DNA of 64,000 nucleotides from Sphingomonadaceae bacterium (GCA_947451145.1 CANFXW010000008.1:1-64000), one strand, 5' to 3'. Numbered from the stretch's first letter, positions 55,341 to 64,000 are shown. Notes: a model not told the origin generated them from the letters alone. Program-made: numbers and translations.

Positions 55341-55410
55341 TGCTTAGATTTCAGAAGAGCCTAAAACAACCCTCAAGAGGCCCATAAGGGCACAAGAGGA
55401 TGATCTGGCA

Positions 55411-56748
55411 ATGACACCTGCTGAAAGCCACTCCAGCAAGCCGCGCCTTTCGCTGCCGCGCATACTCGAGATGAATCTGGGCTTCCTTGGCCTGCAGTTC
55501 AGTTTCGGGCTGCAGCAGGCGAACATGACGCCGATCTACAAGTATCTTGGCGCACAGGACGGGCAGCTATCGTGGCTCGACATTGCGGGGCCGCTGACCG
55601 GATTGCTGGTCCAGCCGGTAATCGGCGTGCTGAGCGACCGGACCGGCGGACGCTGGGGGCGGCGGACGCCCTATTTCCTCGCGGGCGCGGTGATGTGCGC
55701 GCTGGGGCTGTTCCTGATGCCGCTAAGCAATGCGCTGATCATGGCCTTCAGCCTGCTGTTCCTGCTCGACGTTGGCAACAACGTGACGATGGAACCCTAC
55801 CGCGCCTATGTGAATGACCGTCTGGCCCCTGCACAGCGCGGTATCGGCTTCCTCAGCCAGAGCGGCTTTACCGGGCTGTCGCAAACGCTGGCCTATCTGA
55901 TGCCTTCGATCCTTGTCGGGCTGGGTATGCATATCGATGCCAAGGTCGGGCACATTCCCCTGTTCGTGCTGGTATCGTTCTGGTTCGGCGCGCTGCTTTC
56001 ATTCTCCACCATCGTCTGGTCGGTGATGCGGGTGCCAGAGCTGCCGCTCGCGCCAGAAGAGAAGGCGCGCATTGCCGCGCTGCCGCGCAATCCGCTCGCC
56101 GTATTCAGCGAGATCTGGGAGGCAGTGAAAGACATGCCGGGGCCGATGCGGACCATGGCGGGGATGAGCCTGTTCCAGTGGTACGCGATGAAGATCTACT
56201 GGAACTATGGCTTCCCGACTGTGGCCAACGGCGTGTTTCAAGCCAGCGATCCTGACAGCCCGGCCTATGCACAGGCACAGGTCTATTACGGAACAGTCGG
56301 TGCAGCGGCCAATGCCGTGGCCTTCGTCAGCGCCTTCATGATGCCGCCGATTGCCCGCAAGTTCGGTGCCTCGCGGCTCCACGCCATGTGTCTGGCGATC
56401 ATGGCTGGGGGCATGGTTCTGCTTTCAACGGCACATGATACAACCGCACCATACATTGCCGCTATCGGTATCGGCATTGGTTGGGGCAGCATCATGGGCA
56501 ACCCCTATATCGTCCTGTCCGATGCCATTCCGCCGGAGCGGACCGGGGTCTACATGGGGCTGTTCAATGTGATGATCTGCGCGCCGATGCTGCTCAATAG
56601 CTTCACCATGCCGCTGATCTTCGGACCAGTGCTGGGCAGCAGTGCCGGCCGCGCCATGGACTTTGCAGCCCTGCTGATGCTCTGCGCGGCGGCGACGATG
56701 TTTCTGGTGAAGGATCGTGGCAAGGGTGAGCGACTTGCCCCAGCCTGA
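55411..56748 (+). CDS. SUT/SLC45-like MFS sucrose-type symporter
   Basis: A 445-residue permease with twelve membrane segments. FSFGLQQANMTPIYKYLGA, LDIAGPLTGLLVQPVIGVLSD, RTGGRWGRRTPY and the LDVGNNVTMEPYRAYV segment match the glycoside-pentoside-hexuronide/SUT-like group that includes plant and bacterial sucrose and maltose transporters. It would carry the oligosaccharide from periplasm to cytoplasm with protons. The following GH36 gene starts inside its 3' end, so the two are coupled. Confidence 0.88.
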   Translation: MTPAESHSSKPRLSLPRILEMNLGFLGLQFSFGLQQANMTPIYKYLGAQDGQLSWLDIAGPLTGLLVQPVIGVLSDRTGGRWGRRTPYFLAGAVMCALGLFLMPLSNALIMAFSLLFLLDVGNNVTMEPYRAYVNDRLAPAQRGIGFLSQSGFTGLSQTLAYLMPSILVGLGMHIDAKVGHIPLFVLVSFWFGALLSFSTIVWSVMRVPELPLAPEEKARIAALPRNPLAVFSEIWEAVKDMPGPMRTMAGMSLFQWYAMKIYWNYGFPTVANGVFQASDPDSPAYAQAQVYYGTVGAAANAVAFVSAFMMPPIARKFGASRLHAMCLAIMAGGMVLLSTAHDTTAPYIAAIGIGIGWGSIMGNPYIVLSDAIPPERTGVYMGLFNVMICAPMLLNSFTMPLIFGPVLGSSAGRAMDFAALLMLCAAATMFLVKDRGKGERLAPA

Positions 56749-58789
56749 GTTCCTTGTCCTCCACAGCCCGGCCTGCACGGCAATCTGGGAGGTTAGCCAG
56801 ACCGAAGCACCCTTGTGGCGTTATTGGGGCCCGCGCCTGCCGGAAAGAGCGGTGCCAGGCGAGGCGCTGCGCTCGACCCGTCCAGAGCCGAGCTTTGCCC
56901 TGCATTTCGACCAGCCGCTGTCGCTGTTTCCCGGTATCGGCATGGGCTGGTTCGGTTCGCCAGCGCTTGAGGCGCACCGGGCCGGGCAGGACTGGACGCT
57001 ACAGATCACGCAGTGCCGTGTGGTCCGCCCCGATGCCGAAACAGTCCAGTTCCATCTGCGCGACGATGTGGCGCTGATCGCGGCGACTGTAACCGCCCGG
57101 CTCGATCCCGATAGCGATGTGCTGACCATGTCGACTGCGCTGCGTAACGAGGGCGATGCGGTGCTCGATGTGCAGTGGCTGGCCTCTGGCGGCGTGCCTT
57201 TGCCCGCAGATTCCGCATCGGTTCGGTCCTACGGCGGTCGGCACAACAACGAATTCGTGCCGATCGATGATGCTCTCACCCGCTCCACCTGGCGGCGCGA
57301 AAACCGGCGCGGGCTGACTTCGCACGAATGCTTCCCCGGTGCCGTCGTCACTTGCCACAATGGCAAGGCCTATGGCGCGCAGCTTGGCTGGTCGGGCAAC
57401 CATGTAAGCCAGATCGAGTGGGCCGACGATGACCGCTGGCACTGGCAGATGGGCGAATGGCTGGCCCCGGGCGAGCTGCGGCTTGCACCGGGCGCGACGA
57501 TCGAAACGCCGGAAATGCTCGCCACCTGTTCGGAGGAGGGCGCCAATGGTGTCGCCTGGAATTTCCACCGGGCCATCCGGCAGCGGATCGACTGGCCGGG
57601 CGGTACGATGTCTCCGCGCAAAGTCCATCTCAACACTTGGGAGGGCTTCTATTTCGATCATGACGAAGCGGCCCTGAAGGAGCTCGCCACTTCGGCGGCC
57701 GAGATCGGCATCGAGCGCTTTGTCCTAGATGACGGCTGGTTCGCCGGGCGTGATGATGACACCTCGTCGCTGGGTGACTGGTGGCCTGATCCCGCCAAGT
57801 ATCCGCAGGGTCTTGGCCCACTGGCGGATCATGTCACCGCTCTGGGGATGGAATTCGGCCTGTGGGTCGAACCCGAGATGATCAACCGCGACAGCGAGCT
57901 TTTCCGTGCCCATCCGGACTGGGTACTGGCAACCCCCGGTCGTCCGCTGCTTGAGGCGCGGCATCAGCTGGTGCTCGATCTTACCCGGCCAGAGGTCAGC
58001 GATTATCTCTATGGCAAGATTGCGGCGCTGCTCGATTCGCTGCCGATCTCCTATCTCAAGTGGGATCATAACCGGGTGTTGACCCACGCTGGTGCCACAC
58101 CGCTTTACCGTCAGCAGATATTGGCCGCCTATGCCCTGATGGCACGGCTTCGCGCTGGCTATCCGCAGGTCGAGATCGAGGCTTGCGCCGGGGGCGGTGG
58201 GCGGATCGATGCCGGGATCGTGCGCCATTCGCACCGCTTCTGGGCCAGCGACTGCATTGATGCGGTCAGCCGGGCTCCGGTTCAGCGCGCCTTCCTGCAA
58301 TTCATGCCGCCCGAGGTGATGGGCTGCCACGTCGGCACCTCACCTGCGCATAGCACCGGCAGAAGCCAGTCGATGCACTTCCGCGCAGGCGTGGCCCTGC
58401 CGGGGCACTTCGGAGTCGAATTCGATCTGCGCAAGGTGACGGGTGAAGAGCGCGAGGAGCTGCGGCGCTCGATCAGCACCTACAAGACCCACCGTGACCA
58501 ATTGCACGGCACCCGCGTCTGGACCGGGGAAGCTGTGGGCGGACTGCTTTGGCAGGCACACGGCGAAGCGGCAGAGCTTCTGCTTTTCCTGATCCGGACT
58601 CTGCCATCTGATGGCCGCTATCCCCCGCAGGTGGCTCTGCCGATGGTCGATCCCAACAAACGCTATCGCCTTTCGCGCGATGGTGCGGAGGACATGGTTC
58701 TGGACGGCGGCTGGCTGCGCCAAGTGGGCTTTGCCGCCCCGCCGATGAAAGGTGAAGACGTCATGCTCTACCGGGTGACCGCGCTTTGA
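56717..58789 (+). CDS. GH36 alpha-galactosidase, cytoplasmic
   Basis: A 690-residue enzyme that removes terminal alpha-galactose from raffinose, stachyose or melibiose. An N-terminal beta-supersandwich (about 1-300) precedes the (beta/alpha)8 barrel. The nucleophile lies in SYLKWDHNR (D450) and the acid/base in FWASDCID (D512). NTWEGFYFDHDE, FVLDDGWF and FGLWVEPEMIN are family blocks. No signal peptide, so it acts after import. The GTG at 56717 overlaps the symporter by 32 bases; a GTG at 56726 or a TTG at 56732 are alternatives. It overlaps galT by one base. Confidence 0.93.
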   Translation: MARVSDLPQPEFLVLHSPACTAIWEVSQTEAPLWRYWGPRLPERAVPGEALRSTRPEPSFALHFDQPLSLFPGIGMGWFGSPALEAHRAGQDWTLQITQCRVVRPDAETVQFHLRDDVALIAATVTARLDPDSDVLTMSTALRNEGDAVLDVQWLASGGVPLPADSASVRSYGGRHNNEFVPIDDALTRSTWRRENRRGLTSHECFPGAVVTCHNGKAYGAQLGWSGNHVSQIEWADDDRWHWQMGEWLAPGELRLAPGATIETPEMLATCSEEGANGVAWNFHRAIRQRIDWPGGTMSPRKVHLNTWEGFYFDHDEAALKELATSAAEIGIERFVLDDGWFAGRDDDTSSLGDWWPDPAKYPQGLGPLADHVTALGMEFGLWVEPEMINRDSELFRAHPDWVLATPGRPLLEARHQLVLDLTRPEVSDYLYGKIAALLDSLPISYLKWDHNRVLTHAGATPLYRQQILAAYALMARLRAGYPQVEIEACAGGGGRIDAGIVRHSHRFWASDCIDAVSRAPVQRAFLQFMPPEVMGCHVGTSPAHSTGRSQSMHFRAGVALPGHFGVEFDLRKVTGEEREELRRSISTYKTHRDQLHGTRVWTGEAVGGLLWQAHGEAAELLLFLIRTLPSDGRYPPQVALPMVDPNKRYRLSRDGAEDMVLDGGWLRQVGFAAPPMKGEDVMLYRVTAL

Positions 58790-59820
58790 TGTTCGATCCC
58801 ACTGAACACCCGCATCGCCGCTTCAATCCGCTCAGCGATGAGTGGCTGCTGGTCTCACCGCACCGCGCGCGGCGGCCGTGGCAGGGGCAGCAGGACGTTC
58901 CGGATGAGGCATTCGTGCAATCGCATGATCCGCAATGCTATCTCTGCCCCGGCAATGCCCGCGTTACGGGCGAGGTGAACCCGGCCTATGCGGGCACGCA
59001 CGTCTTCGCGAATGACTTTGCCGCGCTGCTCCCAGATTCACCCGCTCCCGATGAAAGCGATGCCCTGTTCCAAATCTCGGTCGCTAATGGCGAAGCGCGG
59101 GTGATCTGCTTTTCGCCCGATCATGCCAAGACCCTGCCGGAGCTCGCACAGGCGGAGATTGAAGCGGTGGTTGATTGCTGGTGCAATCAGGCTGCCGATC
59201 TGGGCCAGCGCCACGCCCATGTGCAGATCTTCGAGAACAAGGGGGCGATGATGGGCTGCTCCAACCCGCACCCGCACGGGCAGGTTTGGGCGAGCGACTA
59301 TCTGCCGCAGACCATTGCCACCGAGGATCGCACCCAGTCCGCTTGGCTCGCTGAACATGGCGCTGCCATGTTGGCCTCGCTCGCCGAGCGCGAGGCGGGC
59401 GGGGAACGGGTGGTCGTGGAGAACGAGCACTGGCTGGCGATTGTGCCGTTCTGGGCAGCATGGCCGTTTGAAACGCTGCTGCTGCCCAAGTTCGCGGTGC
59501 AGCGCCTGCCGGAACTTTCGCCCGATCAGCGCAGCAGCCTCGCTGCAACGATCCGCGAGCTGACTATCCGCTATGACAACCTGTTCATTTGCTCTTTCCC
59601 CTATTCGATGGGCTGGCACGGCGCGCCGTTCGGGCAATCGGATGCAGGGCACTGGCAGCTACACGCCCACTTCTACCCGCCCTTGCTGCGTTCGGCTTCA
59701 GTGCGGAAATTCATGGTCGGCTATGAGCTATTGGCCGAGACCCAGCGCGACCTGACGCCTGAACAGGCGGCCGAACGCCTGCGGGCGGTTAGCAGCATTC
59801 ACTATCGGGTGAACCCATGA
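58789..59820 (+). CDS. galT: galactose-1-phosphate uridylyltransferase
   Basis: A 343-residue HIT-superfamily enzyme of the Leloir pathway. It swaps UMP between UDP-glucose and galactose 1-phosphate. The active-site NPHPHGQVWA contains the nucleophilic His of the HPH triad, CYLCPGN is the zinc-linked Cys motif, and WPFETLLLPK and YSMGWHGAPF are family blocks. The ATG at 58789 shares its A with the GH36 stop (TGATG); the TTG one codon earlier in the track is rejected. galK follows with a four-base overlap. galE is not in the window. Confidence 0.95.
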   Translation: MFDPTEHPHRRFNPLSDEWLLVSPHRARRPWQGQQDVPDEAFVQSHDPQCYLCPGNARVTGEVNPAYAGTHVFANDFAALLPDSPAPDESDALFQISVANGEARVICFSPDHAKTLPELAQAEIEAVVDCWCNQAADLGQRHAHVQIFENKGAMMGCSNPHPHGQVWASDYLPQTIATEDRTQSAWLAEHGAAMLASLAEREAGGERVVVENEHWLAIVPFWAAWPFETLLLPKFAVQRLPELSPDQRSSLAATIRELTIRYDNLFICSFPYSMGWHGAPFGQSDAGHWQLHAHFYPPLLRSASVRKFMVGYELLAETQRDLTPEQAAERLRAVSSIHYRVNP

Positions 59821-60971
59821 CCCCGCTCGAGCGCCACGTACGCGAGGCTTTTGCGGCAGCTTTCGGCGGCGCGCCCGATTGCATTGCCCGCGCACCCGGA
59901 CGGGTCAACCTGATCGGCGAGCATACCGACTACAACGACGGCTTCGTCCTGCCCGCCGCCATCGGTGTCGAGACACTGGTCGCAGCGCGCAGGCGCCCCG
60001 ACCGGCAGGTTAATATCCTCGCCGCAGACATGGATGGCGCGCGGACCAGCTTTGACCTTGATCAGCCGATCCTGCCAGACCCCAGCCATTCCTGGTCAAA
60101 CTACCTGCGCGGCATGCTGTTCGCGATGCAGGCCGGCGGATCAGAACTTTGCGGTGCAGATGTGGCGGTGGCGGGGTCCATTCCGCGCGGATCAGGCCTT
60201 TCAAGCTCGGCCTCCTTTTGTGTCGCCACCGGTTCGGCTTTCAACGCGCTGGCAGGGCTTGGGCTGAGTGCGACAGCGATTGCCCGGCTCGCTCAGGCTG
60301 CCGAATGTGATTTTGTCGGCATGCGTTGTGGCATCATGGATCAACTGGCCTCGGCTTGCGGACAGGAGGGCCATGCCCTGCTGATCGATTGCCGGACCTT
60401 AGCATGCGAGCCGGTGGCCATGCCGCAGGATCTCGCGATAGTAATTGTCCAGTCAGGCATTGTCAGGGGGCTGGTCCACGGCGCCTATAACGAGCGCCGC
60501 GCGCAGTGTGAGCAGGCGGCGCAGACGCTCGGTGTCGCCGCGCTTCGGGATGCCGATATGGCCATGTTAAAAGCGGCCAAAGAGCGGCTTGATCCGCTGT
60601 GCTTTGCCCGCGCGCGGCATGTGATCACCGAGAATGATCGCACGCTCGCCGCTGGCAAGGCGCTCAATGCGGGTGACCTGGCCGCGCTCGGGCGGCTGAT
60701 GGCGCAATCACACGCATCGATGCGCGATGACTTCGCGATTACCCTGCCGCCGATCGATCGCCTCGTCGAACTCCTGCAAGACGCGATCGGTGAAAAGGGC
60801 GGCGCGCGGATGACGGGCGGCGGCTTCGGCGGCGCGGTGGTTGCGCTGATGCAGAGCGATCGGGTCGGCGCAGTGATCGACTCGGTAAATGCCGGATATC
60901 GCACGCCCAATGGTGACCGACCGACGATCATGATCGAGCAGGCTTCGGCCGGCGTGTCGCTGCTGGCATAA
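59817..60971 (+). CDS. galK: galactokinase
   Basis: A 384-residue GHMP kinase that phosphorylates galactose with ATP. The galactokinase signature GRVNLIGEHTDYNDGFVLP is near residue 30, the phosphate loop is GSIPRGSGLSSSAS, and the C-terminal GGARMTGGGFGGAVVAL is the third GHMP motif. Together with GH36 and galT it routes galactose from imported oligosaccharide to UDP-galactose. ATGA overlap with galT. About 100 bases with an operator separate it from the GH68 gene. Confidence 0.95.
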   Translation: MTPLERHVREAFAAAFGGAPDCIARAPGRVNLIGEHTDYNDGFVLPAAIGVETLVAARRRPDRQVNILAADMDGARTSFDLDQPILPDPSHSWSNYLRGMLFAMQAGGSELCGADVAVAGSIPRGSGLSSSASFCVATGSAFNALAGLGLSATAIARLAQAAECDFVGMRCGIMDQLASACGQEGHALLIDCRTLACEPVAMPQDLAIVIVQSGIVRGLVHGAYNERRAQCEQAAQTLGVAALRDADMAMLKAAKERLDPLCFARARHVITENDRTLAAGKALNAGDLAALGRLMAQSHASMRDDFAITLPPIDRLVELLQDAIGEKGGARMTGGGFGGAVVALMQSDRVGAVIDSVNAGYRTPNGDRPTIMIEQASAGVSLLA

Positions 60972-60997
60972 GAAGGCTGCGAACATCCATCAGTTTA

Positions 60998-61010
60998 TGC
61001 AATCGATTGT
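60998..61010. promoter_or_regulatory. LacI-type operator (13-mer) before GH68 copy 2
   Basis: TGCAATCGATTGT, the fourth exact copy, lies 61 bases before the GH68 start in the galK-GH68 gap. Its position suggests a separate regulated promoter for the GH68-fructokinase pair. Confidence 0.78.
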
Positions 61011-61071
61011 TGTAATTCGTTGCGCTTGGGACTATGCCGCGCAATCGAAAGAATTCTTGGGAGTTTGAACC

Positions 61072-62229
61072 TTGGTGACGGCGCTGGTTGGGCAGGCGAC
61101 ATCGCACTGGCGCGCGGAGCATGTTGCTGGAATCAGCGACGTGTTCGCCCAGTCTATCCCGGCTATCAAGCCTGCATCGGTGAAGCCGCCGGTTCCGGGT
61201 CTCGATCTTTGGGATATGTGGCCGATCCAGCTCTCCGACAATTCGACGGCCCAGTTCGAGGGATGGACCCTGTGGATGGTTCTTTCCGCCCCTGTGCTGC
61301 CAGATCCAGACCAGCGCCATGGCATCGCCTGCATCCGCCTGATTGGCGAACGCGCAGGTGAGTGGCGCGATTGCGGCAATCTGCTTCCTGAAGGCCTTAA
61401 TCCGGGCAGTCGTGAATGGGCAGGTTCGGCGATCTATGATCCGGAAACCGGAAAGGTCACCCTGTTCTACACCGTTGCCGGCTATCGCGGTGAGGAGCCG
61501 CTGACATTCGCCCAGCGCCTGTTCCAGACCAGCGGCACCCTGGAATTCAGCGACGGCAATGCCCGGGTCAGTGACTGGTCGGAACCGGCTGAGTCCGTTG
61601 CGAGCGATGATGACTGGTACGTTCTGGTCAACCAGAGCGAAGGCAGGCCCGGCTTCATCAAGGGCTTCCGCGATCCGGCCTATTTTCGCGACCCTGCCGA
61701 TGGCGCGGCTTACCTGCTGTTCACCGGATCATTGAAGAGCTCACAAAGCGCATGGAACGGCGTGATCGGTCTGGCTCGCGCGAAAGATGCCAGCCTGACC
61801 ACCTGGGAGTTGCTGCCCCCTGTGCTCGCCGCCGATGGCCTGAACAACGAGCAGGAGCGGCCGCATGTGATCTTTCGGGACGGGCTCTATTACCTGTTCT
61901 GGTCGACCCAGCGCCATGTCTTCGCGCCGGATGGTCCGTCCGGCCCCAATGGTCTTTACGGCATGGTCGCACCTTCGATCATGGGGCCCTATGAGCCGCT
62001 GAACGGAACCGGACTGGTCGCCGCCAATCCGCCTGAGGCACCCTTTCAGACTTATAGCTGGTGGGTGAGCAACGAACTGAGCGTTGCGGGCTTCGTCGAT
62101 CTGGTCGGGCTTGATGGCAAACCACCCGTCGATGATCCGGCATGGCGCCGGGCCCATTTCGGCGGCGTTCCAGCGCCGAGGTTTCGCATAGAGCTTGACG
62201 GAAGCCATGCCCGCGTGGCGAAAGACTGA
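61072..62229 (+). CDS. GH68 fructosidase/fructosyltransferase, cytoplasmic (copy 2)
   Basis: A 385-residue beta-propeller enzyme, paralogous to the copy at 36628-37791. The three acidic residues are in LDLWDMWPI, FRDPAYF and NNEQERPHVI. There is no signal peptide. Downstream of alpha-galactosidase and followed directly by fructokinase, it should split the sucrose left after galactose removal into glucose and fructose; transfructosylation is possible. GGGAG lies eight bases before the TTG at 61072; a GTG one codon later is an alternative. One base separates its stop from the fructokinase start. Confidence 0.92.
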   Translation: MVTALVGQATSHWRAEHVAGISDVFAQSIPAIKPASVKPPVPGLDLWDMWPIQLSDNSTAQFEGWTLWMVLSAPVLPDPDQRHGIACIRLIGERAGEWRDCGNLLPEGLNPGSREWAGSAIYDPETGKVTLFYTVAGYRGEEPLTFAQRLFQTSGTLEFSDGNARVSDWSEPAESVASDDDWYVLVNQSEGRPGFIKGFRDPAYFRDPADGAAYLLFTGSLKSSQSAWNGVIGLARAKDASLTTWELLPPVLAADGLNNEQERPHVIFRDGLYYLFWSTQRHVFAPDGPSGPNGLYGMVAPSIMGPYEPLNGTGLVAANPPEAPFQTYSWWVSNELSVAGFVDLVGLDGKPPVDDPAWRRAHFGGVPAPRFRIELDGSHARVAKD

Positions 62230-62230
62230 C

Positions 62231-63100
62231 GTGGCAACCTATGGACTCATCGAAGCGGGCGGGACCAAGTTCATGCTCGGGCTCGCCGATGAAAAGGGTG
62301 TGATCGGCGAGCCGTATCGCATTCCCACCACAACCCCCGAAGAAACGCTGGGCGCGGCGATTGACTGGTTCCGCAGCAAGTCTCCCCTCTACACTGCATT
62401 CGGGATCGGTTCCTTCGGTCCGCTTGACCTAAATCGCAATTCGCCAACCTGGGGCTACATAACCCGCACGCCAAAGCCGCATTGGGCCAATACCGACCTC
62501 GCCGGAGTGTTCGCCCGTGCATTTTCCTGCCCGGTCGGCATCGAAACCGATGTCAATGGCGCGGCGCTTGCCGAAGCGCGCTGGGGGGCGGGTGTCGGCC
62601 ATGGCTCGCTGCTCTATTTGACAATCGGCACCGGTATCGGCGGCGGATTCGTCAGCGATGGCCGCCTGCTGCATGGCCTGTCACACCCGGAAATGGGGCA
62701 TATCCGCCTGCCACGCCATCCGGACGATCTGGGCTTCGCAGGCGCATGCCCCTTTCACGGCGATTGTCTGGAAGGTCTGGCGAGCGGACCGGCGATCATC
62801 GCGCGTTGGGGTGTATCGCTGTCCGAGCTTGCTACTGATCATTTGGCGCATGGCATCATTGCCTGGTATCTGGGCCAGGCGGTTTGCACTTTTCAGGCGA
62901 TGCTTGAACCTGAAAGGATCGTAATCGGCGGCGGAGTAACTGCTACGCCGGGCTTGCTCGATCGGGTCCGCAAAGAGGCAGTCAATGCCGGTGCAGGCTA
63001 TTTCACCGGTGAACCCGCCGATGTGATTGTCGCGCCGGGACTTGGCACCGGGTCGGGGCTTATGGGCGCTCTGGCAATTGCCATCAGGTCGACATCCTGA
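62231..63100 (+). CDS. ROK-family fructokinase
   Basis: A 289-residue sugar kinase. YGLIEAGGTKFMLG is the phosphate-1 loop, FGIGSFGPLDLN contains the catalytic-region Asp, and TIGTGIGGGF is the adenosine-binding strand. The ROK zinc site reads HPEMGHI followed by CPFHGDCLEGLASGP, typical of bacterial fructokinases. It phosphorylates fructose released by GH68. The GTG at 62231 starts one base after the GH68 stop and fits the family N-terminus; the track start is 12 codons earlier inside GH68. Its 3' end overlaps the convergent LacI gene by 17 bases. Confidence 0.9.
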   Translation: MATYGLIEAGGTKFMLGLADEKGVIGEPYRIPTTTPEETLGAAIDWFRSKSPLYTAFGIGSFGPLDLNRNSPTWGYITRTPKPHWANTDLAGVFARAFSCPVGIETDVNGAALAEARWGAGVGHGSLLYLTIGTGIGGGFVSDGRLLHGLSHPEMGHIRLPRHPDDLGFAGACPFHGDCLEGLASGPAIIARWGVSLSELATDHLAHGIIAWYLGQAVCTFQAMLEPERIVIGGGVTATPGLLDRVRKEAVNAGAGYFTGEPADVIVAPGLGTGSGLMGALAIAIRSTS

Positions 63101-64000
63101 CGACGAGTTGGGGTTCCATCACGATCGAAGCCGTATCTTCCCCCGCGATGCGCCGCAGAAGCATGTCAACCAGATGCTGCGCGCCGGTGGTCAGGTCCTG
63201 ACTGATCGTTGAAAGCCGCGGCACAGTCTGCTCGCATATGGCGAGGCCGTCATAGCCGATGACACGCACGTCACCCGGCACCGACAGGCCGAATTCTGAC
63301 AGCGCTCGCAGGGTGCTCATCGCGATAACGTCAGAGGCGGCGACGATGCCATGCGGGCGATAGACTGTTGAGCCGAGGAATTGGGCGATGTCCGGATGGG
63401 CTGCCTCTGCCACCAGATGGGCAGGCAGGACGGTTAATTGCCCTGAGAGCCCGGCCTCGGCCATAGCCTGATGGCTGCCTTCAAGCCGCTGGGCGATCTC
63501 CAGCGCTTTTGGGTCACCGAAAAAGGCAATCCGCCGGCAACCTCTTTCGATCAGATGTTTGGCCGCCAGATAACCGCCCTTGCGGTTGTCCGAGCCGACT
63601 GAGCAGTGCACCTGACCTTCAACACGGCCGCCCCAGACCACCAGCGGCCGATAGCGCGCCGCGACTCTGTCCAGTGTTTCAGATTGATCCGATTGGCCGA
63701 TGACGATCAGGCCATCAGCGCGCCCGGAATCGACGAAACGTTCGAGCCAGCCATTGTCTGTCGGAATTACGCGCGAGAGGACCAGATCATAACCGCGCTC
63801 GGTCAGCGCATCGGCCAGCAGGCCCAGCATGGTGATGAAGAAGGGGTCGGAGATGTGCTGCCCGGTCTCGTGCCCCAGCGGGATCAGCACGCCGATCGCT
63901 CCGGTGCGCTGGATGCGCAGGTTGCGCGCCATGGCATTGGGGCGGAAGTCATGCTCATCAGCAAGCGCCCGAATCCGCTCACGGGTTTTCTTGCTGATCA
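63084..64000 (-). CDS. LacI-family transcriptional regulator (partial, runs off the right edge)
   Basis: About 305 residues are visible. The track starts at an internal Met, but the frame continues upstream as ISKKTRERIRALADEHDFRPNAMARNL, the end of a LacI HTH and hinge, so the first 25 or so residues lie beyond the window. The effector domain shows GVLIPLGHETG, VVWGGRV, GSDNRKGGYLAAKHLIERG and VIGYDGLAICEQTVPRLSTI. It is the obvious candidate to bind the four TGCAATCGATTGT sites and sense a raffinose- or sucrose-derived sugar (inference from position). Confidence 0.92.
   Translation of the reverse strand, partial: ISKKTRERIRALADEHDFRPNAMARNLRIQRTGAIGVLIPLGHETGQHISDPFFITMLGLLADALTERGYDLVLSRVIPTDNGWLERFVDSGRADGLIVIGQSDQSETLDRVAARYRPLVVWGGRVEGQVHCSVGSDNRKGGYLAAKHLIERGCRRIAFFGDPKALEIAQRLEGSHQAMAEAGLSGQLTVLPAHLVAEAAHPDIAQFLGSTVYRPHGIVAASDVIAMSTLRALSEFGLSVPGDVRVIGYDGLAICEQTVPRLSTISQDLTTGAQHLVDMLLRRIAGEDTASIVMEPQLVVRMST

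Noticed and set aside
35271-64000. Mobile element carrying the sugar island
   Set aside because: No transposase, integrase, IS ends or flanking direct repeats were seen; codon use and GC look like the rest.

Overview
The window looks like chromosomal DNA of an alphaproteobacterium of the Sphingomonadales (Novosphingobium/Sphingomonas-like). The inference rests on high GC, UPF0262, the dnaB/rpoZ/ftsH/ftsEX core genes, DUF3667, an NDUFA9-like protein, several TonB-dependent receptors, and sugar loci in which receptors sit beside 'tryptophan halogenase' genes. No integrase, transposase, CRISPR array or rRNA was seen. One tRNA-Leu(GAG) is present.

Positions 1-31800 are mostly housekeeping. They hold a SIR2-like gene, an SDR, cytidine deaminase, a GH25-like protein, UPF0262, dnaB (with a DnaA-box-like dyad upstream), rpoZ (with promoter and a clear terminator), ftsH, a GT39-like glycosyltransferase, an NDUFA9-like protein, GST, Ppx/GppA and a lone ParA. 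A TonB receptor follows, then a metX-GNAT-metW-hypothetical operon divergent from hisC-tyrA-transglutaminase. Next is a tightly overlapping ftsE-ftsX-ydcF-plsC-NRAMP operon, an MJ0042 zinc-ribbon protein, tRNA-Leu, an Hsp70-like chaperone, and small DUF genes (DUF4440, DUF2322, DUF4169).

Positions 31800-35270 are accessory: a phosphotransferase-fold protein with a changed catalytic Asp, an orphan HerA-like ATPase, and a remnant of a periplasmic trehalase gene.

Positions 35271-64000 form a large carbohydrate island. Operon 1 (minus strand) is TonB receptor, halogenase, halogenase, GH13 alpha-glucosidase, GH68 fructosidase, FucP-like permease, then the trehalase remnant. It is divergent from a second FucP-like permease, which converges on a LacI-type regulator. 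Operon 2 (minus strand) is TonB receptor, halogenase, TPR/2OG-Fe(II) oxygenase. The divergent plus-strand arm carries a CPA2 antiporter, an SUT-like sugar symporter, GH36 alpha-galactosidase, galT, galK, a second GH68 enzyme and an ROK fructokinase. A second LacI regulator runs off the right edge. An identical 13-base palindromic element (TGCAATCGATTGT) occurs at four places in front of these genes and probably marks a LacI regulon.

The genes fit uptake and cytoplasmic breakdown of raffinose-type oligosaccharides and sucrose: GH36 releases galactose for GalK/GalT, GH68 splits sucrose, and ROK phosphorylates fructose. The most unusual theme is that three flavin-dependent halogenases (one with a 2OG oxygenase) are built into these sugar operons. 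Their substrate is unknown, and strong hairpins sit at both receptor-halogenase junctions. All functions are read from sequence motifs; nothing was searched or computed.
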